Below are positions 5,879-14,921 of a stretch of 64,000 nucleotides of DNA, piece after piece. Positions within the stretch are counted from its first letter, which is position 1. The number at the start of each line of letters is the position of its first letter. Position numbers and translations under genes: made by a program. The stretch is from Niabella pedocola (GTDB lineage Bacteria > Bacteroidota > Bacteroidia > Chitinophagales > Chitinophagaceae): the NCBI RefSeq assembly GCF_021044425.1, contig NZ_JAJNEC010000005.1, positions 2,480,001 through 2,544,000 of the forward strand, given 5' to 3'. The notes under the pieces are model-generated. The model had not been told where the DNA came from, ran no database searches, and saw only the letters and a program-made list of their open reading frames with translations.

Positions 5879-7951
5879 ATGTATATAAGGTTCTTGCTTC
5901 TTACAGCGTACATGATAATTATTTTTGGCGGGGTTGCTTATGCATCGGACAGGGCTGGTGCTGCCATTACAGCGGTGCCCGTTCCGGGCGATTCTTCGGT
6001 GCCCCGGGTACCACGGGAGTTCCGGGCCGCCTGGGTGGCTACCGTAGCCAATATCAACTGGCCCAGCAAGCCCGGCCTGCCGGTAGCACAACAGCAACAA
6101 GAGGCCATTGCCTTGCTCGACTTTTTGCAGGCACATCATTTTAATGCGGTTATTTTCCAGGTGCGGCCACAGGCGGATGCATTATATCAAAGTGCCTTGG
6201 AACCCTGGTCTTACTTCCTCACCGGTACACAGGGAAAAGCACCCCAGCCTTTTTATGATCCGCTGCAATTCTGGATCGACGCCGCACATGCACGAGGATT
6301 GGAACTGCATGTTTGGCTCAATCCTTACCGGGCACATCATGTTTCCGGTGGACCGGTAACAGAGCGTTCGCTGGTAAAAACCAAACCGGAACTGGTTGTA
6401 AAACTAAAAGAAGGCTACTGGTGGTTCGACCCCTCTCTGAAAGCAACACAGGACCACGGTGTAAAAGTGGTTATGGATATCGTAAAACGCTATAATATCG
6501 ACGGTGTTCACTTTGATGATTATTTTTATCCCTACCCTTCTTACAATGGAGATGAAGATTTTCCGGACAGTCTCAGCTGGGCGCAATATCAAAAGTCCGG
6601 GGGTACATTATCCCGTGGCGACTGGCGGCGGCAAAGCGTCAATACCTTTATACACCGGCTGTATACCGAAATAAAAAAGGAAAAGAAATATGTGAAGTTC
6701 GGTATCAGTCCGTTTGGTATCTGGCGTCCCGGATATCCTGAATCCGTAACAGGCTTTGACCAGTACGATCAATTGTATGCAGATGCCCGGTTATGGCTTA
6801 ACAAAGGTTGGATCGATTATTTTTCACCACAGCTTTACTGGCCTATTCGCCGCCTGGAACAAAGCTTCCCGGTATTGCTGGGCTGGTGGGCATCGGAAAA
6901 CATACAGCATCGTCATATATGGCCGGGCATCAATGTTGGCCGGGATACCAGCGTAACCAATACAACAGAAGTGATCAACCAGATTATGGTAGACCGGGGT
7001 ATACAGCCGCGTAGCAGTGGTGTGATACACTGGAGCATTTCTTCCGTTACCAGGAACCCGGCACTGGCCAACGCCCTGGTTGACGGCCCGTATAAAAAAC
7101 CGGCATTGGTGCCATCCAGTCCCTGGCTGGATGCCTTGGCGCCGGCAGCACCCCGGGTATCCCTTATACAACAGGCAGATGGCGTTACGGTACAGTGGCG
7201 GCACATGAACAACAACGATGTGTTTCATTGGGTGGCATACTATCAATATGGCACCAGTTGGAGTTATAAGATCATGAACCAGGCCGATCGCTCCTTGTTA
7301 TTAAATATACAGGAGAACGGAAGGGCGCTTCAGCGGGTTGCCGTAACCGCCGTAGACCGCAGCGGAAACGAAAGTCCGGTATCCGAAGTTCCGTTAAACA
7401 AAGTGGTGATCCTGCCCCGTAGCAGCTGGCAGGCAGCGGATCCAAAACCTTATAAGCAACATACACCGGTGCGGATTACCGTACATCATGAAGGCGGAAA
7501 AGTGCTTGCTGAAACCGCCAGCGCAGCCACGCGTTTGAAGAACATACAAACCTGGTGTATGGGGCCCGACCGTAAGTGGACCGATATCCCATATCATTAT
7601 CTGATTGCCCCGGATGGTACCGTATATGAAGGCCGCAACCCGTTAACGGTGGGCGAAACCAATACCGAGTATGATCCCACCGGGCATTTATTGATTTGCT
7701 TTTTGGGCAACTATGAGCAGCAGGCATTCACACCTCATTTACAACAGGTGCTTACGCGGCTTATTGCGCAGCTTTGTAAGCAATACCAGCTATCGCCCGA
7801 AACACTTTCCACGCACCGCGATCATAGCAAAATCACCGGTTGCCCCGGAAAAAATATCTATCCCTGGTTTCAGAACGGATCTATAAAAGCCCGGGTAAAA
7901 AAAATACTGAAAACACAAACAGCTACCGCTACAGCCGCCAAAGCATTATAA
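5879..7951 (+). CDS. secreted GHL10-type glycosidase fused to a PGRP/Amidase_2 domain
   Basis: A 690-residue exported protein with a signal peptide (about 1-23), a GHL10 (DUF187) TIM-barrel domain (about 40-400), a fibronectin-III-like linker (about 425-505) and an N-acetylmuramoyl-L-alanine amidase domain of the PGRP/Amidase_2 type (about 515-675). GHL10 features are REFRAAWVATVANINWPS, FQVRPQADALY, LNPYRAHH and the DGVHFDDYFYP strand (His211, Asp213, Asp214). Amidase zinc ligands are His536/His537 (VHHEGG), His646 (THRDHS) and Cys655 (GCPG). E. coli DigH, also GHL10, cuts peptide-free glycan strands, so this fusion plausibly removes stem peptides and then cuts the bared glycan (inference). 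It is monocistronic. Confidence 0.9.
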   Translation: MYIRFLLLTAYMIIIFGGVAYASDRAGAAITAVPVPGDSSVPRVPREFRAAWVATVANINWPSKPGLPVAQQQQEAIALLDFLQAHHFNAVIFQVRPQADALYQSALEPWSYFLTGTQGKAPQPFYDPLQFWIDAAHARGLELHVWLNPYRAHHVSGGPVTERSLVKTKPELVVKLKEGYWWFDPSLKATQDHGVKVVMDIVKRYNIDGVHFDDYFYPYPSYNGDEDFPDSLSWAQYQKSGGTLSRGDWRRQSVNTFIHRLYTEIKKEKKYVKFGISPFGIWRPGYPESVTGFDQYDQLYADARLWLNKGWIDYFSPQLYWPIRRLEQSFPVLLGWWASENIQHRHIWPGINVGRDTSVTNTTEVINQIMVDRGIQPRSSGVIHWSISSVTRNPALANALVDGPYKKPALVPSSPWLDALAPAAPRVSLIQQADGVTVQWRHMNNNDVFHWVAYYQYGTSWSYKIMNQADRSLLLNIQENGRALQRVAVTAVDRSGNESPVSEVPLNKVVILPRSSWQAADPKPYKQHTPVRITVHHEGGKVLAETASAATRLKNIQTWCMGPDRKWTDIPYHYLIAPDGTVYEGRNPLTVGETNTEYDPTGHLLICFLGNYEQQAFTPHLQQVLTRLIAQLCKQYQLSPETLSTHRDHSKITGCPGKNIYPWFQNGSIKARVKKILKTQTATATAAKAL

Positions 7952-8015
7952 ATGGTGCGGAAAAAAACACTTCAATAATTTTTTTTAAGGGTGTATTTTT
8001 TTAAAAAAAGTATTT

Positions 8016-8023
8016 TATATTTG
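8016..8023 (+). promoter_or_regulatory. -7 box TATATTTG of locus A
   Basis: A full match to TAnnTTTG, placing transcription start near 8030 and the LacI-like site (8059-8070) just downstream of it, where a bound repressor would block elongation. The upstream -33 element is not clear. Confidence 0.4.
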
Positions 8024-8058
8024 GTTATTGTTACTAAACCAAAGGACGATTGTAACCT

Positions 8059-8070
8059 AAACCGTTTGCG
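8059..8070. promoter_or_regulatory. LacI/CcpA-like operator candidate, locus A
   Basis: AAACCGTTTGCG: the core AAAC-C-GTTT is palindromic, and the 11-mer AACCGTTTGCG is identical to part of the locus B site at 25235-25248. It lies 265 bases before the susC start. Confidence 0.45.
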
Positions 8071-8334
8071 AAGACCATATTTATAGATTGTATTGTGTCA
8101 TATACTTTTCACCTTAAAGTTTGATCAGGCTTTACTGATATAGCATTTAAGTACAGAGATTGTTGCTGCTGGTTACGGATAAGGATAACCCGCCCTACAG
8201 AGAAATGTTTTTTTAATAAGGTGTTCCCGTAATTCCGGGGAGCATCAATGATACCTTATGGATTGTTGTACAATTGAACAAAACTCCTTTATAGCGATTG
8301 GTTAGATAGACTTTTTTTAAATAAAAATTGACTC

Positions 8335-11300
8335 ATGTTTAAAAACAAGAGCACCTGTTGTCAGGCGGGAATTTATATGAGTAAGCGGTTCCTGTTACCG
8401 GTTGTTTTGCTGCTCCTTTCAATGTCTTTGCTGGCGCAAAACAAAGGCATTACGATTGAGGGCACTAAAACCGTAAAAGAAGCTTTAAAGATTATCGAAA
8501 GTCAGTCTGCTGCACGGTTTATTTACAGCGATGCGTTTTTAGATTATGATAAAAGCGTGCAACTGCATTTAAATGAGGCAACGATTGAGGACGCGCTCAA
8601 ACAGGTACTCGCCGGCCAGCCGGTGCAGTACCTGAAACAGGACAACGGCATTGTTATTTTCCGGCCCGCCGAAGCGGTTCCCGAAACACCTGCAGCTGCA
8701 GCAGAAACCCCGGCCAGGGGACTATTGGTACGAGGTACGGTACAGGACAAAACGGGTTCTGTTATGTCCGGTGTATCGGTAAGCATTAAAGGCAGCATCA
8801 ATGCGGTTACAACCGATGGCAAGGGAGAATTCAATATCAGAACGAACCTGTATGACAGCCTGGAGTTTTCATTTATTGGGTATAAATCACAACGCGTATT
8901 TGTAACCGATTCCAGACCCATGACCATCGTAATGGAGGGCGAGGTGGGCAGCTTAAACGAGGTTTCGGTGGTGGCTTATTCCCGGCAGAAAAAGGCGAGC
9001 GTGCTGGGATCCATAACTACTATAAAACCGGAAGAGCTGAAGATCCCCAGCAGTAATCTTACCGCCGCGCTGGCAGGCCGTGTAGCCGGTATGATCTCGT
9101 ACCAGCGCAGCGGGGAACCGGGAAATGATAATGCCAATTTCTTCATACGGGGGATCACCACTTTTGGAGCCGATGCAAAAAAAGATCCGCTTATCCTGAT
9201 TGATGGTATAGAACTGGGACCGGATGACCTGGCCCGGCTAAATACCGATGATATTGCCAGCTTCAGTATTATGAAAGATGCTACCGCTACATCGCTGTAT
9301 GGAGCAAGAGGTGCAAACGGCGTAATACTGGTTACTACCAAGGAAGGCCGGGAGGGAAAGGTACAGTTCAACGCACGCTTGGAAAGCTCCTTGTCTTCCC
9401 CTACAAGAAAAGTGGAAATAGCCGACCCGGTTACGTTTATGCGTATGCAGAATGAAGCGGTTAAAACAAGAGACCCGTTGGGCCTGGCCATTTATTCGGA
9501 AGAAAAGATCACGATGACCGAAAGGGGCATGCACCCTGATATTTATCCGGCCACCGACTGGAATAAGGCCATGTTCCGGGATCAGATCGTAAACAACCGG
9601 GTGAATTTGAGTTTGCGGGGTGGTGGAACGGTGGCCCGGTATTATGTAGGCGCCAGTGTAACCAAAGACAACGGGAACATGATCGTAGATAAACGGAATA
9701 ACTTTAACTCCAACATCAAACTGATGAAGTACCAGTTCCGCACCAATATTAATGTAAACCTGACAAAGACCACTGAGATGATCACCCGGTTTGCTTCAAC
9801 CTTTGATGATTATACCGGCCCCATCGATGGCGGTGCCTCCATGTATCGGAAGGTGATGCAAACAAACCCGGTGATGTTTAAGCCCTACTATGTACCCGAT
9901 TCCGCATTTTCTTATGCCAAACACATCCTTTTTGGAAATGTAGATAATGCAAGCTACCTGAACCCTTATGCAGAAGCCTTAAGAGGCTACCGGGACTACA
10001 GCAAGAACACCATGTTTGTAACCTTCGAGTTCAAGCAAAACCTGAAAGCGATTTTAAAAGGGCTGACGGCGCGCACCCTGCTCAACTTCGACCGGTTCTC
10101 GGAATACAATGTTACCCGGGCCTATTTTCCGTTTTACTACAACCTGAAATCCTTCGACCTGGTGAATGATACCTATACGTTAAGAAGACTGAACCCCACC
10201 ACCGGTACGGAAACGATCAACTACCTGCCGGGCCAGCGGTTTATTAACAACGTATTCTATTCTGAAAGCGCCCTCGAGTACAATGGTACGTTTGGCAAGC
10301 ATACCATTAATGACCTGCTGGTATTTACCATCCGCCAGGAAAAAAAAGGAATTGCTGAAAACCTGCAGATGTCGCTGCCCGGCAGGAATGTAGGCCTTGC
10401 CGGACGGTTTGCCTATAACTATGATACCCGGTATTTTGCAGAACTGAATTTTGGTTACAATGCGTCTGAACGTTTTGCCCAAAACAACCGCTGGGGCTTT
10501 TTTCCCTCCATCAGTGCAGGATGGATGCTTTCGAATGAAAAATTCTTTGAATCCCTTACCGGCGTATTTAAGCAGCTAAAGCTGAGAGGGTCTTACGGGA
10601 TGGTGGGTAACGACGCCATCGGCAGTTACCTGGACCGTTTTTACTATTTATCCGATGTAGAGTTGTATGCCCCTTACCTGGTAAACTGGGGGATCAATAT
10701 GAATGAGAACCCTGGTGGCATCCGGGTGAACCGGTACGCCAATGACCAGATCGGATGGGAAACTGCGTATAAAACCAACCTGGGTCTTGAAATAAATATG
10801 GTAAACGGGCTGTCTTCCATTATTGAAGTATACCGGGAGCGGAGAAAGAATATCCTGCTGGGTCGGATCATTCCTTCCACAATGGGTATCATCCCCGATG
10901 TAAAGGCAAACCTGGGCGAAGCCGAAGGAAAGGGTGTGGATGTAGAGCTGAACTACGACAAAACATTCAGCAATGGATTGTGGGTAAGCGGACGGGGCAC
11001 TTTTACCTATGCAACCAATAAGGTATTGAAATGGGAAGAGCCCGACTATACTTCCACACCCTGGAACTCGCGCGTAGGTCATCCGATTGGCCAGGTATGG
11101 GGATATGTAGCTGATCGCCTGTTTGTGGATTCGCTGGAGGTAAAAAATTCGCCATTACAAACATTCGGGGCCTACAGTGCCGGAGATATCAAGTATCATG
11201 ATGTGAATGGAGACGGGAAGATCAACGGGTTGGATATGGTGCCCATCGGTCATCCCACCACGCCGGAGATCATTTACGGGTTCGGCACATCGCTGGGCTA

Positions 11301-11766
11301 TAAAGGATTTGACCTTTCGATCTTCTTTCAGGGATCGGCACGGCAATCGTTCTGGTTTAATATGCAAAATGTAGCGCCGTTCCTGGATGGAGATGCCAAT
11401 GATGGACGGATCGGCCAGAATGCGGTGTTAAAGGTTTTTGCAGACAGCTACTGGTCCGAGTCTAACCGGGATCCGTACGCCATCTGGCCCCGGCTGTCCA
11501 ATTATGCCCTCAACAACAATTATCAAACGAGTACCTGGTTTATGCAGAACGCCGGTTTCCTGCGACTGAAATCGGCGGAGGTAGGATACACCGTTCCAAA
11601 GTCCTTCCTGCAGCGGTACCACATTAGTAACCTGAGGATCTATTTCAGCGGGCTCAACCTGCTTTCATGGAGCTCCTTTAAATTATGGGACCCGGAGATG
11701 GCGGGTGAAGGACTGGGGTATCCCATTCAGAAGGTATACAATTTTGGTTTAAATATTGGCTTTTAA
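8335..11766 (+). CDS. SusC/RagA TonB-dependent transporter with STN domain (locus A)
   Basis: A 1143-residue outer-membrane importer that works with the downstream SusD to pull glycans or peptides into the periplasm using TonB energy. It has a signal peptide (residues 15-35 if counted from the 8335 start; Met 8377 is an alternative start), an STN domain (about 40-105), a carboxypeptidase-regulatory-like domain (about 128-200), the plug (about 215-335, with SLYGARGANGVILVTTK) and a 22-stranded barrel. A calcium-loop-like DVNGDGKINGLDMVPIG follows the SusC pattern. An STN domain normally signals through FecR/ECF sigma partners, but none is adjacent here. Plug and barrel strongly resemble the locus D SusC. 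Confidence 0.95.
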   Translation: MFKNKSTCCQAGIYMSKRFLLPVVLLLLSMSLLAQNKGITIEGTKTVKEALKIIESQSAARFIYSDAFLDYDKSVQLHLNEATIEDALKQVLAGQPVQYLKQDNGIVIFRPAEAVPETPAAAAETPARGLLVRGTVQDKTGSVMSGVSVSIKGSINAVTTDGKGEFNIRTNLYDSLEFSFIGYKSQRVFVTDSRPMTIVMEGEVGSLNEVSVVAYSRQKKASVLGSITTIKPEELKIPSSNLTAALAGRVAGMISYQRSGEPGNDNANFFIRGITTFGADAKKDPLILIDGIELGPDDLARLNTDDIASFSIMKDATATSLYGARGANGVILVTTKEGREGKVQFNARLESSLSSPTRKVEIADPVTFMRMQNEAVKTRDPLGLAIYSEEKITMTERGMHPDIYPATDWNKAMFRDQIVNNRVNLSLRGGGTVARYYVGASVTKDNGNMIVDKRNNFNSNIKLMKYQFRTNINVNLTKTTEMITRFASTFDDYTGPIDGGASMYRKVMQTNPVMFKPYYVPDSAFSYAKHILFGNVDNASYLNPYAEALRGYRDYSKNTMFVTFEFKQNLKAILKGLTARTLLNFDRFSEYNVTRAYFPFYYNLKSFDLVNDTYTLRRLNPTTGTETINYLPGQRFINNVFYSESALEYNGTFGKHTINDLLVFTIRQEKKGIAENLQMSLPGRNVGLAGRFAYNYDTRYFAELNFGYNASERFAQNNRWGFFPSISAGWMLSNEKFFESLTGVFKQLKLRGSYGMVGNDAIGSYLDRFYYLSDVELYAPYLVNWGINMNENPGGIRVNRYANDQIGWETAYKTNLGLEINMVNGLSSIIEVYRERRKNILLGRIIPSTMGIIPDVKANLGEAEGKGVDVELNYDKTFSNGLWVSGRGTFTYATNKVLKWEEPDYTSTPWNSRVGHPIGQVWGYVADRLFVDSLEVKNSPLQTFGAYSAGDIKYHDVNGDGKINGLDMVPIGHPTTPEIIYGFGTSLGYKGFDLSIFFQGSARQSFWFNMQNVAPFLDGDANDGRIGQNAVLKVFADSYWSESNRDPYAIWPRLSNYALNNNYQTSTWFMQNAGFLRLKSAEVGYTVPKSFLQRYHISNLRIYFSGLNLLSWSSFKLWDPEMAGEGLGYPIQKVYNFGLNIGF

Positions 11767-11781
11767 TAAACTCAATCAATC

Positions 11782-13716
11782 ATGAAGAACTTTTTTATCA
11801 AGCTGCTGGTTCTTGTATTGCTGGCATCTGCAGCCGGTTCCTGTGGTAAGTTTCTTGATGTGGTTCCGGATAACGTGGCAACACTGGACAACGCTTTTTC
11901 CGACCGGTACAACGCCACGAAATTTCTGGCTACCTGTTACTGGGGCATCCCGAAATCGGCGGGGTGGAATGAGAACCCCGCTATGTTGGGTGCTTTTGAG
12001 ATTACGTTGAACAAGGACCGCAGGAACCAGGGAGGTATGCAGGCCGCGTTGGGAGAGAACAGTGCCACGCAAAACCTCATCAATTACTGGGGATCCAAAG
12101 GAGAGTTTATCCGTTCGCTGTATGCCGGCATACGGGATTGCAATACTTTTTTGGAGCGGATAGAGGGCGTTCAGGATCTGAACAAATATGAAAAAGAGCG
12201 CATGAAGGCCGAGATCAAAGTGGTAAAGGCCTACTATCATTTTTACCTGATCAAGTACTACGGACCTATCTGCCCGTTAAGGACCAATACACCGGTGAAC
12301 GCATCTACAGAAGGGATACGGGTATACCGCGAAAAAATTGACGACTGTTTTAAATATGTAATGGATCTGCTGGATGAAGCCATCAAAAGCAACGCACTTC
12401 CTAAAGTCATTGAAAACCGTGCTACAGAGATCGGGCGGTTTACACTGCCGGTTGCGCATTTTCTTAAAGCGCTGGTATCGGTGTACTGGGCCAGTCCGTT
12501 GTTTAACGGAAATGGTGACTACAGCGGTTTTGTGAACCAGGACAATGAACCGTTTTTTAACCAAACCTACAATGCATCCCGCTGGGCGGCGGCGGTTACT
12601 GCCTGTAAAGAAGCGATTGATGTTTGCACAGAAGCCGGAATAAGATTGTATCAAAAGGCGGATTTCCTGGCGGTTTCTTCCAAAAGCACTTCCGATACCA
12701 CCCTTGTGATTAATACACTGAGGAGCGCTGTAACGCAGAAATGGAATCCGGAGATCATCTGGGGTAACTCTTCTTACCCGGCAAACTGGGGTTACCAGAT
12801 TGCGGCCATTACCCGGTTTGAGCAGGGCACGTCAACGCCCTCCTCCAATACCGGTACGTTAAGCGTACCGCTGTCCACTGTAGAAACATTCTATTCTAAT
12901 AAAGGAGTGCCTATTAATGAAGATAAAACCTACCCGTATGCCGGCCGGTATAATATAAGAACAGGAGATGATGCGCACAATGTGCTGATCGCAAAGGGCG
13001 AAACCACTGCTTCGCTCAATTTTGACCGGGAGCTGCGTTATTATGCCACCCTGGGTTTTGACCGGGGACGGTGGTATGGAAATCATTATAACAATTTGCC
13101 CGAAAAAGATATCGATGCCCGCTATCCTAAAAACCGTTTCGGAGAATATTCTTCGGTTTTCAACCCGGGCGAATACAATGCCACAGGCTACTGGCCAAAG
13201 AAACTGGTATCGATGAATACTACCTGGAGGGATGCCAATAGCGTATCTGAAGAAACCTATCCGTACCCCGACATGCGTTTTGCCGACCTGTTGCTGCTTT
13301 ACGCTGAGGCGCTCAATGAATCCAAAGCCGCGCCGGATGGCGAAGTGTACCAGGTTGTAGACCAGGTGCGCGCCCGTGCAGGTCTGCAGGGTGTTGTGGC
13401 AAGCTGGAGCAACTATTCGAATCAGCCGCAGAAGCCAACAACAAAAGCCGGGATGCGCGAGATCATTCAGCAGGAAAGAAAGATAGAGCTGGCCTGCGAA
13501 TCATCGTACTATTGGGATAGCCGCCGGTGGAAAACAGCCATCAGGGAACAGAACCGCCCCGTGCAGGGCTGGAATGTATACGCCGCGGTAGCAGAAGAGT
13601 ATTACGCAGTAACAACCATCTACACACAGAAGTTTACCGTGCGCGACTATTTTGCACCCATTCCGCTTGACGATATAATCCGGAACCCGCAACTGGTGCA
13701 AAACCCGGGTTGGTGA
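11782..13716 (+). CDS. SusD/RagB substrate-binding lipoprotein (locus A)
   Basis: A 644-residue surface lipoprotein that caps the SusC barrel and binds the substrate. The lipobox Cys is residue 21 (AAGSC), followed by the usual KFLDVVPDN start. The N-terminal TPR-like helices (VVKAYYHFYLIKYYGPI) and C-terminal RagB region (YPYPDMRFADLLLLYAEALNE, RKIELACESSYYWDSRRWK) are typical. It begins 15 bases after SusC and leads into two more lipoprotein genes, so the four genes form one operon. Closest relative in the window is the SusD of locus D. Confidence 0.95.
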   Translation: MKNFFIKLLVLVLLASAAGSCGKFLDVVPDNVATLDNAFSDRYNATKFLATCYWGIPKSAGWNENPAMLGAFEITLNKDRRNQGGMQAALGENSATQNLINYWGSKGEFIRSLYAGIRDCNTFLERIEGVQDLNKYEKERMKAEIKVVKAYYHFYLIKYYGPICPLRTNTPVNASTEGIRVYREKIDDCFKYVMDLLDEAIKSNALPKVIENRATEIGRFTLPVAHFLKALVSVYWASPLFNGNGDYSGFVNQDNEPFFNQTYNASRWAAAVTACKEAIDVCTEAGIRLYQKADFLAVSSKSTSDTTLVINTLRSAVTQKWNPEIIWGNSSYPANWGYQIAAITRFEQGTSTPSSNTGTLSVPLSTVETFYSNKGVPINEDKTYPYAGRYNIRTGDDAHNVLIAKGETTASLNFDRELRYYATLGFDRGRWYGNHYNNLPEKDIDARYPKNRFGEYSSVFNPGEYNATGYWPKKLVSMNTTWRDANSVSEETYPYPDMRFADLLLLYAEALNESKAAPDGEVYQVVDQVRARAGLQGVVASWSNYSNQPQKPTTKAGMREIIQQERKIELACESSYYWDSRRWKTAIREQNRPVQGWNVYAAVAEEYYAVTTIYTQKFTVRDYFAPIPLDDIIRNPQLVQNPGW

Positions 13717-13737
13717 TCATCTTTAATATTTGTAATC

Positions 13738-14913
13738 ATGAAAAGTCATTTCTTTTTACTGTTGTTAACCGCTTGTTTGTTTGTCGCGTGTACCAAAACG
13801 GGAAATGTACCTATTTCCAAAAGTTTGGGAAAACCACAGCCGGTAACGGAAATAAGCGTTCAGAATTTGGCAGGTGGCGCGCTGATCAGCTATAAGATCC
13901 CCAACCAGGAAGATATACTGGGTGTAAAAGCGGTGTACACGCTCTCCAACGGAAAACAGTTGGAGTCGTCTTCTTCGTTTTACGAGAACAAGCTTACGGT
14001 AATGGGGTTTAATGACCTGCAGCCGCATGAGGTAAATATATATACCGTAAACAGGGCCCAGGAATTATCGGACCCGGTAAAGGTACAGGTGCAGCCGCTG
14101 GAGTCGCCCATCAGCAAAACCATCAAAACCATGCATATTATCAGCGATTTCGGAGGGGCGCAGTACCAGTGGAAAAATGAGTACCGGTCGCCGCTTACCT
14201 TCGAATTTTTTACTCCTGACTCTTTGGGCAGGATGCAGCTGGTGAGGGTCATCACCTCCAACGCTGATTCTGCCATTCAAAGCATCCGGGGGTATAATCC
14301 GGTACCGCGGAAGTTTAGTGTGGTGATTAAGGATAATTATGGCAACCGGTCGGATTCCATTGCGCCGCCGACGGGAACGGTAACCCCCCTGTATGAGGCA
14401 AAATTGAACAAGTCGAGAATGACCGTTATGAAGCTGGCCAACGACCAGAACTTTACAAACTGGGAAGGAATGGATGGTTATATTATCGATGACGATCACA
14501 ATACCTTTGGCCACTCTCCCGCAAACTCACTGCCGGCGCCCTTTACCGTTGACCTGGCCGGCTTGGCGAAGATCAGCCGCATCGTGATCTTCCAGCGCAA
14601 ATTCTCCGATTCATATTATAACTGGGGTAACCCAAGGGAGTTTGATGTATATGGTCGTGTGGACAAGCCTTCCCAGAGCGGAGATTGGGGTGAGTGGACC
14701 AAGATCATGAGCGGTGAAATCACAAAACCTTCGGGGGCTTCCGGCGGTACGGTTACCGATGAAGACCTCCGGGTTGCGGAGAATGGCCATGAGTTTGTTT
14801 TCGGACTGGATCAACCCCCCATGCGGTATATACGGATTGTGATCCGGTCTACCTGGGGAGGAACAACATTTACCCATCCGGCGGATGTGGATTTTTATGG
14901 TGAGCCCAAATAA
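13738..14913 (+). CDS. DUF4959/DUF5126/DUF5000 lipoprotein (locus A)
   Basis: A 391-residue predicted surface lipoprotein (lipobox Cys18 in FVACTK). Order of parts: DUF4959-like fibronectin-type domain (about 30-110, with GGALISYKIPNQEDILGVKAVY in two adjoining segments), a DUF5126-like domain (about 120-220) and a C-terminal DUF5000/discoidin-like jelly roll (about 235-390, with a WxxxxxGYIIDDDHNTFGH start and RYIRIVIRS end). In PULs such proteins are SGBP-like binding subunits with unknown ligand. It follows SusD by 21 bases. A homologue of the same design is at 61725. Confidence 0.8.
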   Translation: MKSHFFLLLLTACLFVACTKTGNVPISKSLGKPQPVTEISVQNLAGGALISYKIPNQEDILGVKAVYTLSNGKQLESSSSFYENKLTVMGFNDLQPHEVNIYTVNRAQELSDPVKVQVQPLESPISKTIKTMHIISDFGGAQYQWKNEYRSPLTFEFFTPDSLGRMQLVRVITSNADSAIQSIRGYNPVPRKFSVVIKDNYGNRSDSIAPPTGTVTPLYEAKLNKSRMTVMKLANDQNFTNWEGMDGYIIDDDHNTFGHSPANSLPAPFTVDLAGLAKISRIVIFQRKFSDSYYNWGNPREFDVYGRVDKPSQSGDWGEWTKIMSGEITKPSGASGGTVTDEDLRVAENGHEFVFGLDQPPMRYIRIVIRSTWGGTTFTHPADVDFYGEPK

Positions 14914-14921
14914 AAATATGT

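Larger units (their letters stand above)
7952..8334 (+). other. 383-base intergenic region carrying the locus A control signals
   Basis: No gene is visible. An A-run/T-run imperfect repeat at 7961-8002 may terminate the preceding gene. A -7 box lies at 8016-8023 and a LacI-like site at 8059-8070, leaving about 265 bases of apparently untranslated leader before susC. Confidence 0.6.

Noticed and set aside
5737..6144. Plus-strand open frame of 135 codons overlapping the start of the GHL10-amidase gene
   Set aside because: Composition is unlike protein-coding sequence (Cys-rich, no homology-like segments), and the overlapping frame has a clear signal peptide and enzyme domains.
8976..9491. Antisense open frames opposite the SusC genes
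   Set aside because: They mirror coding sequence, contain no recognisable domain and lack promoter or start context.
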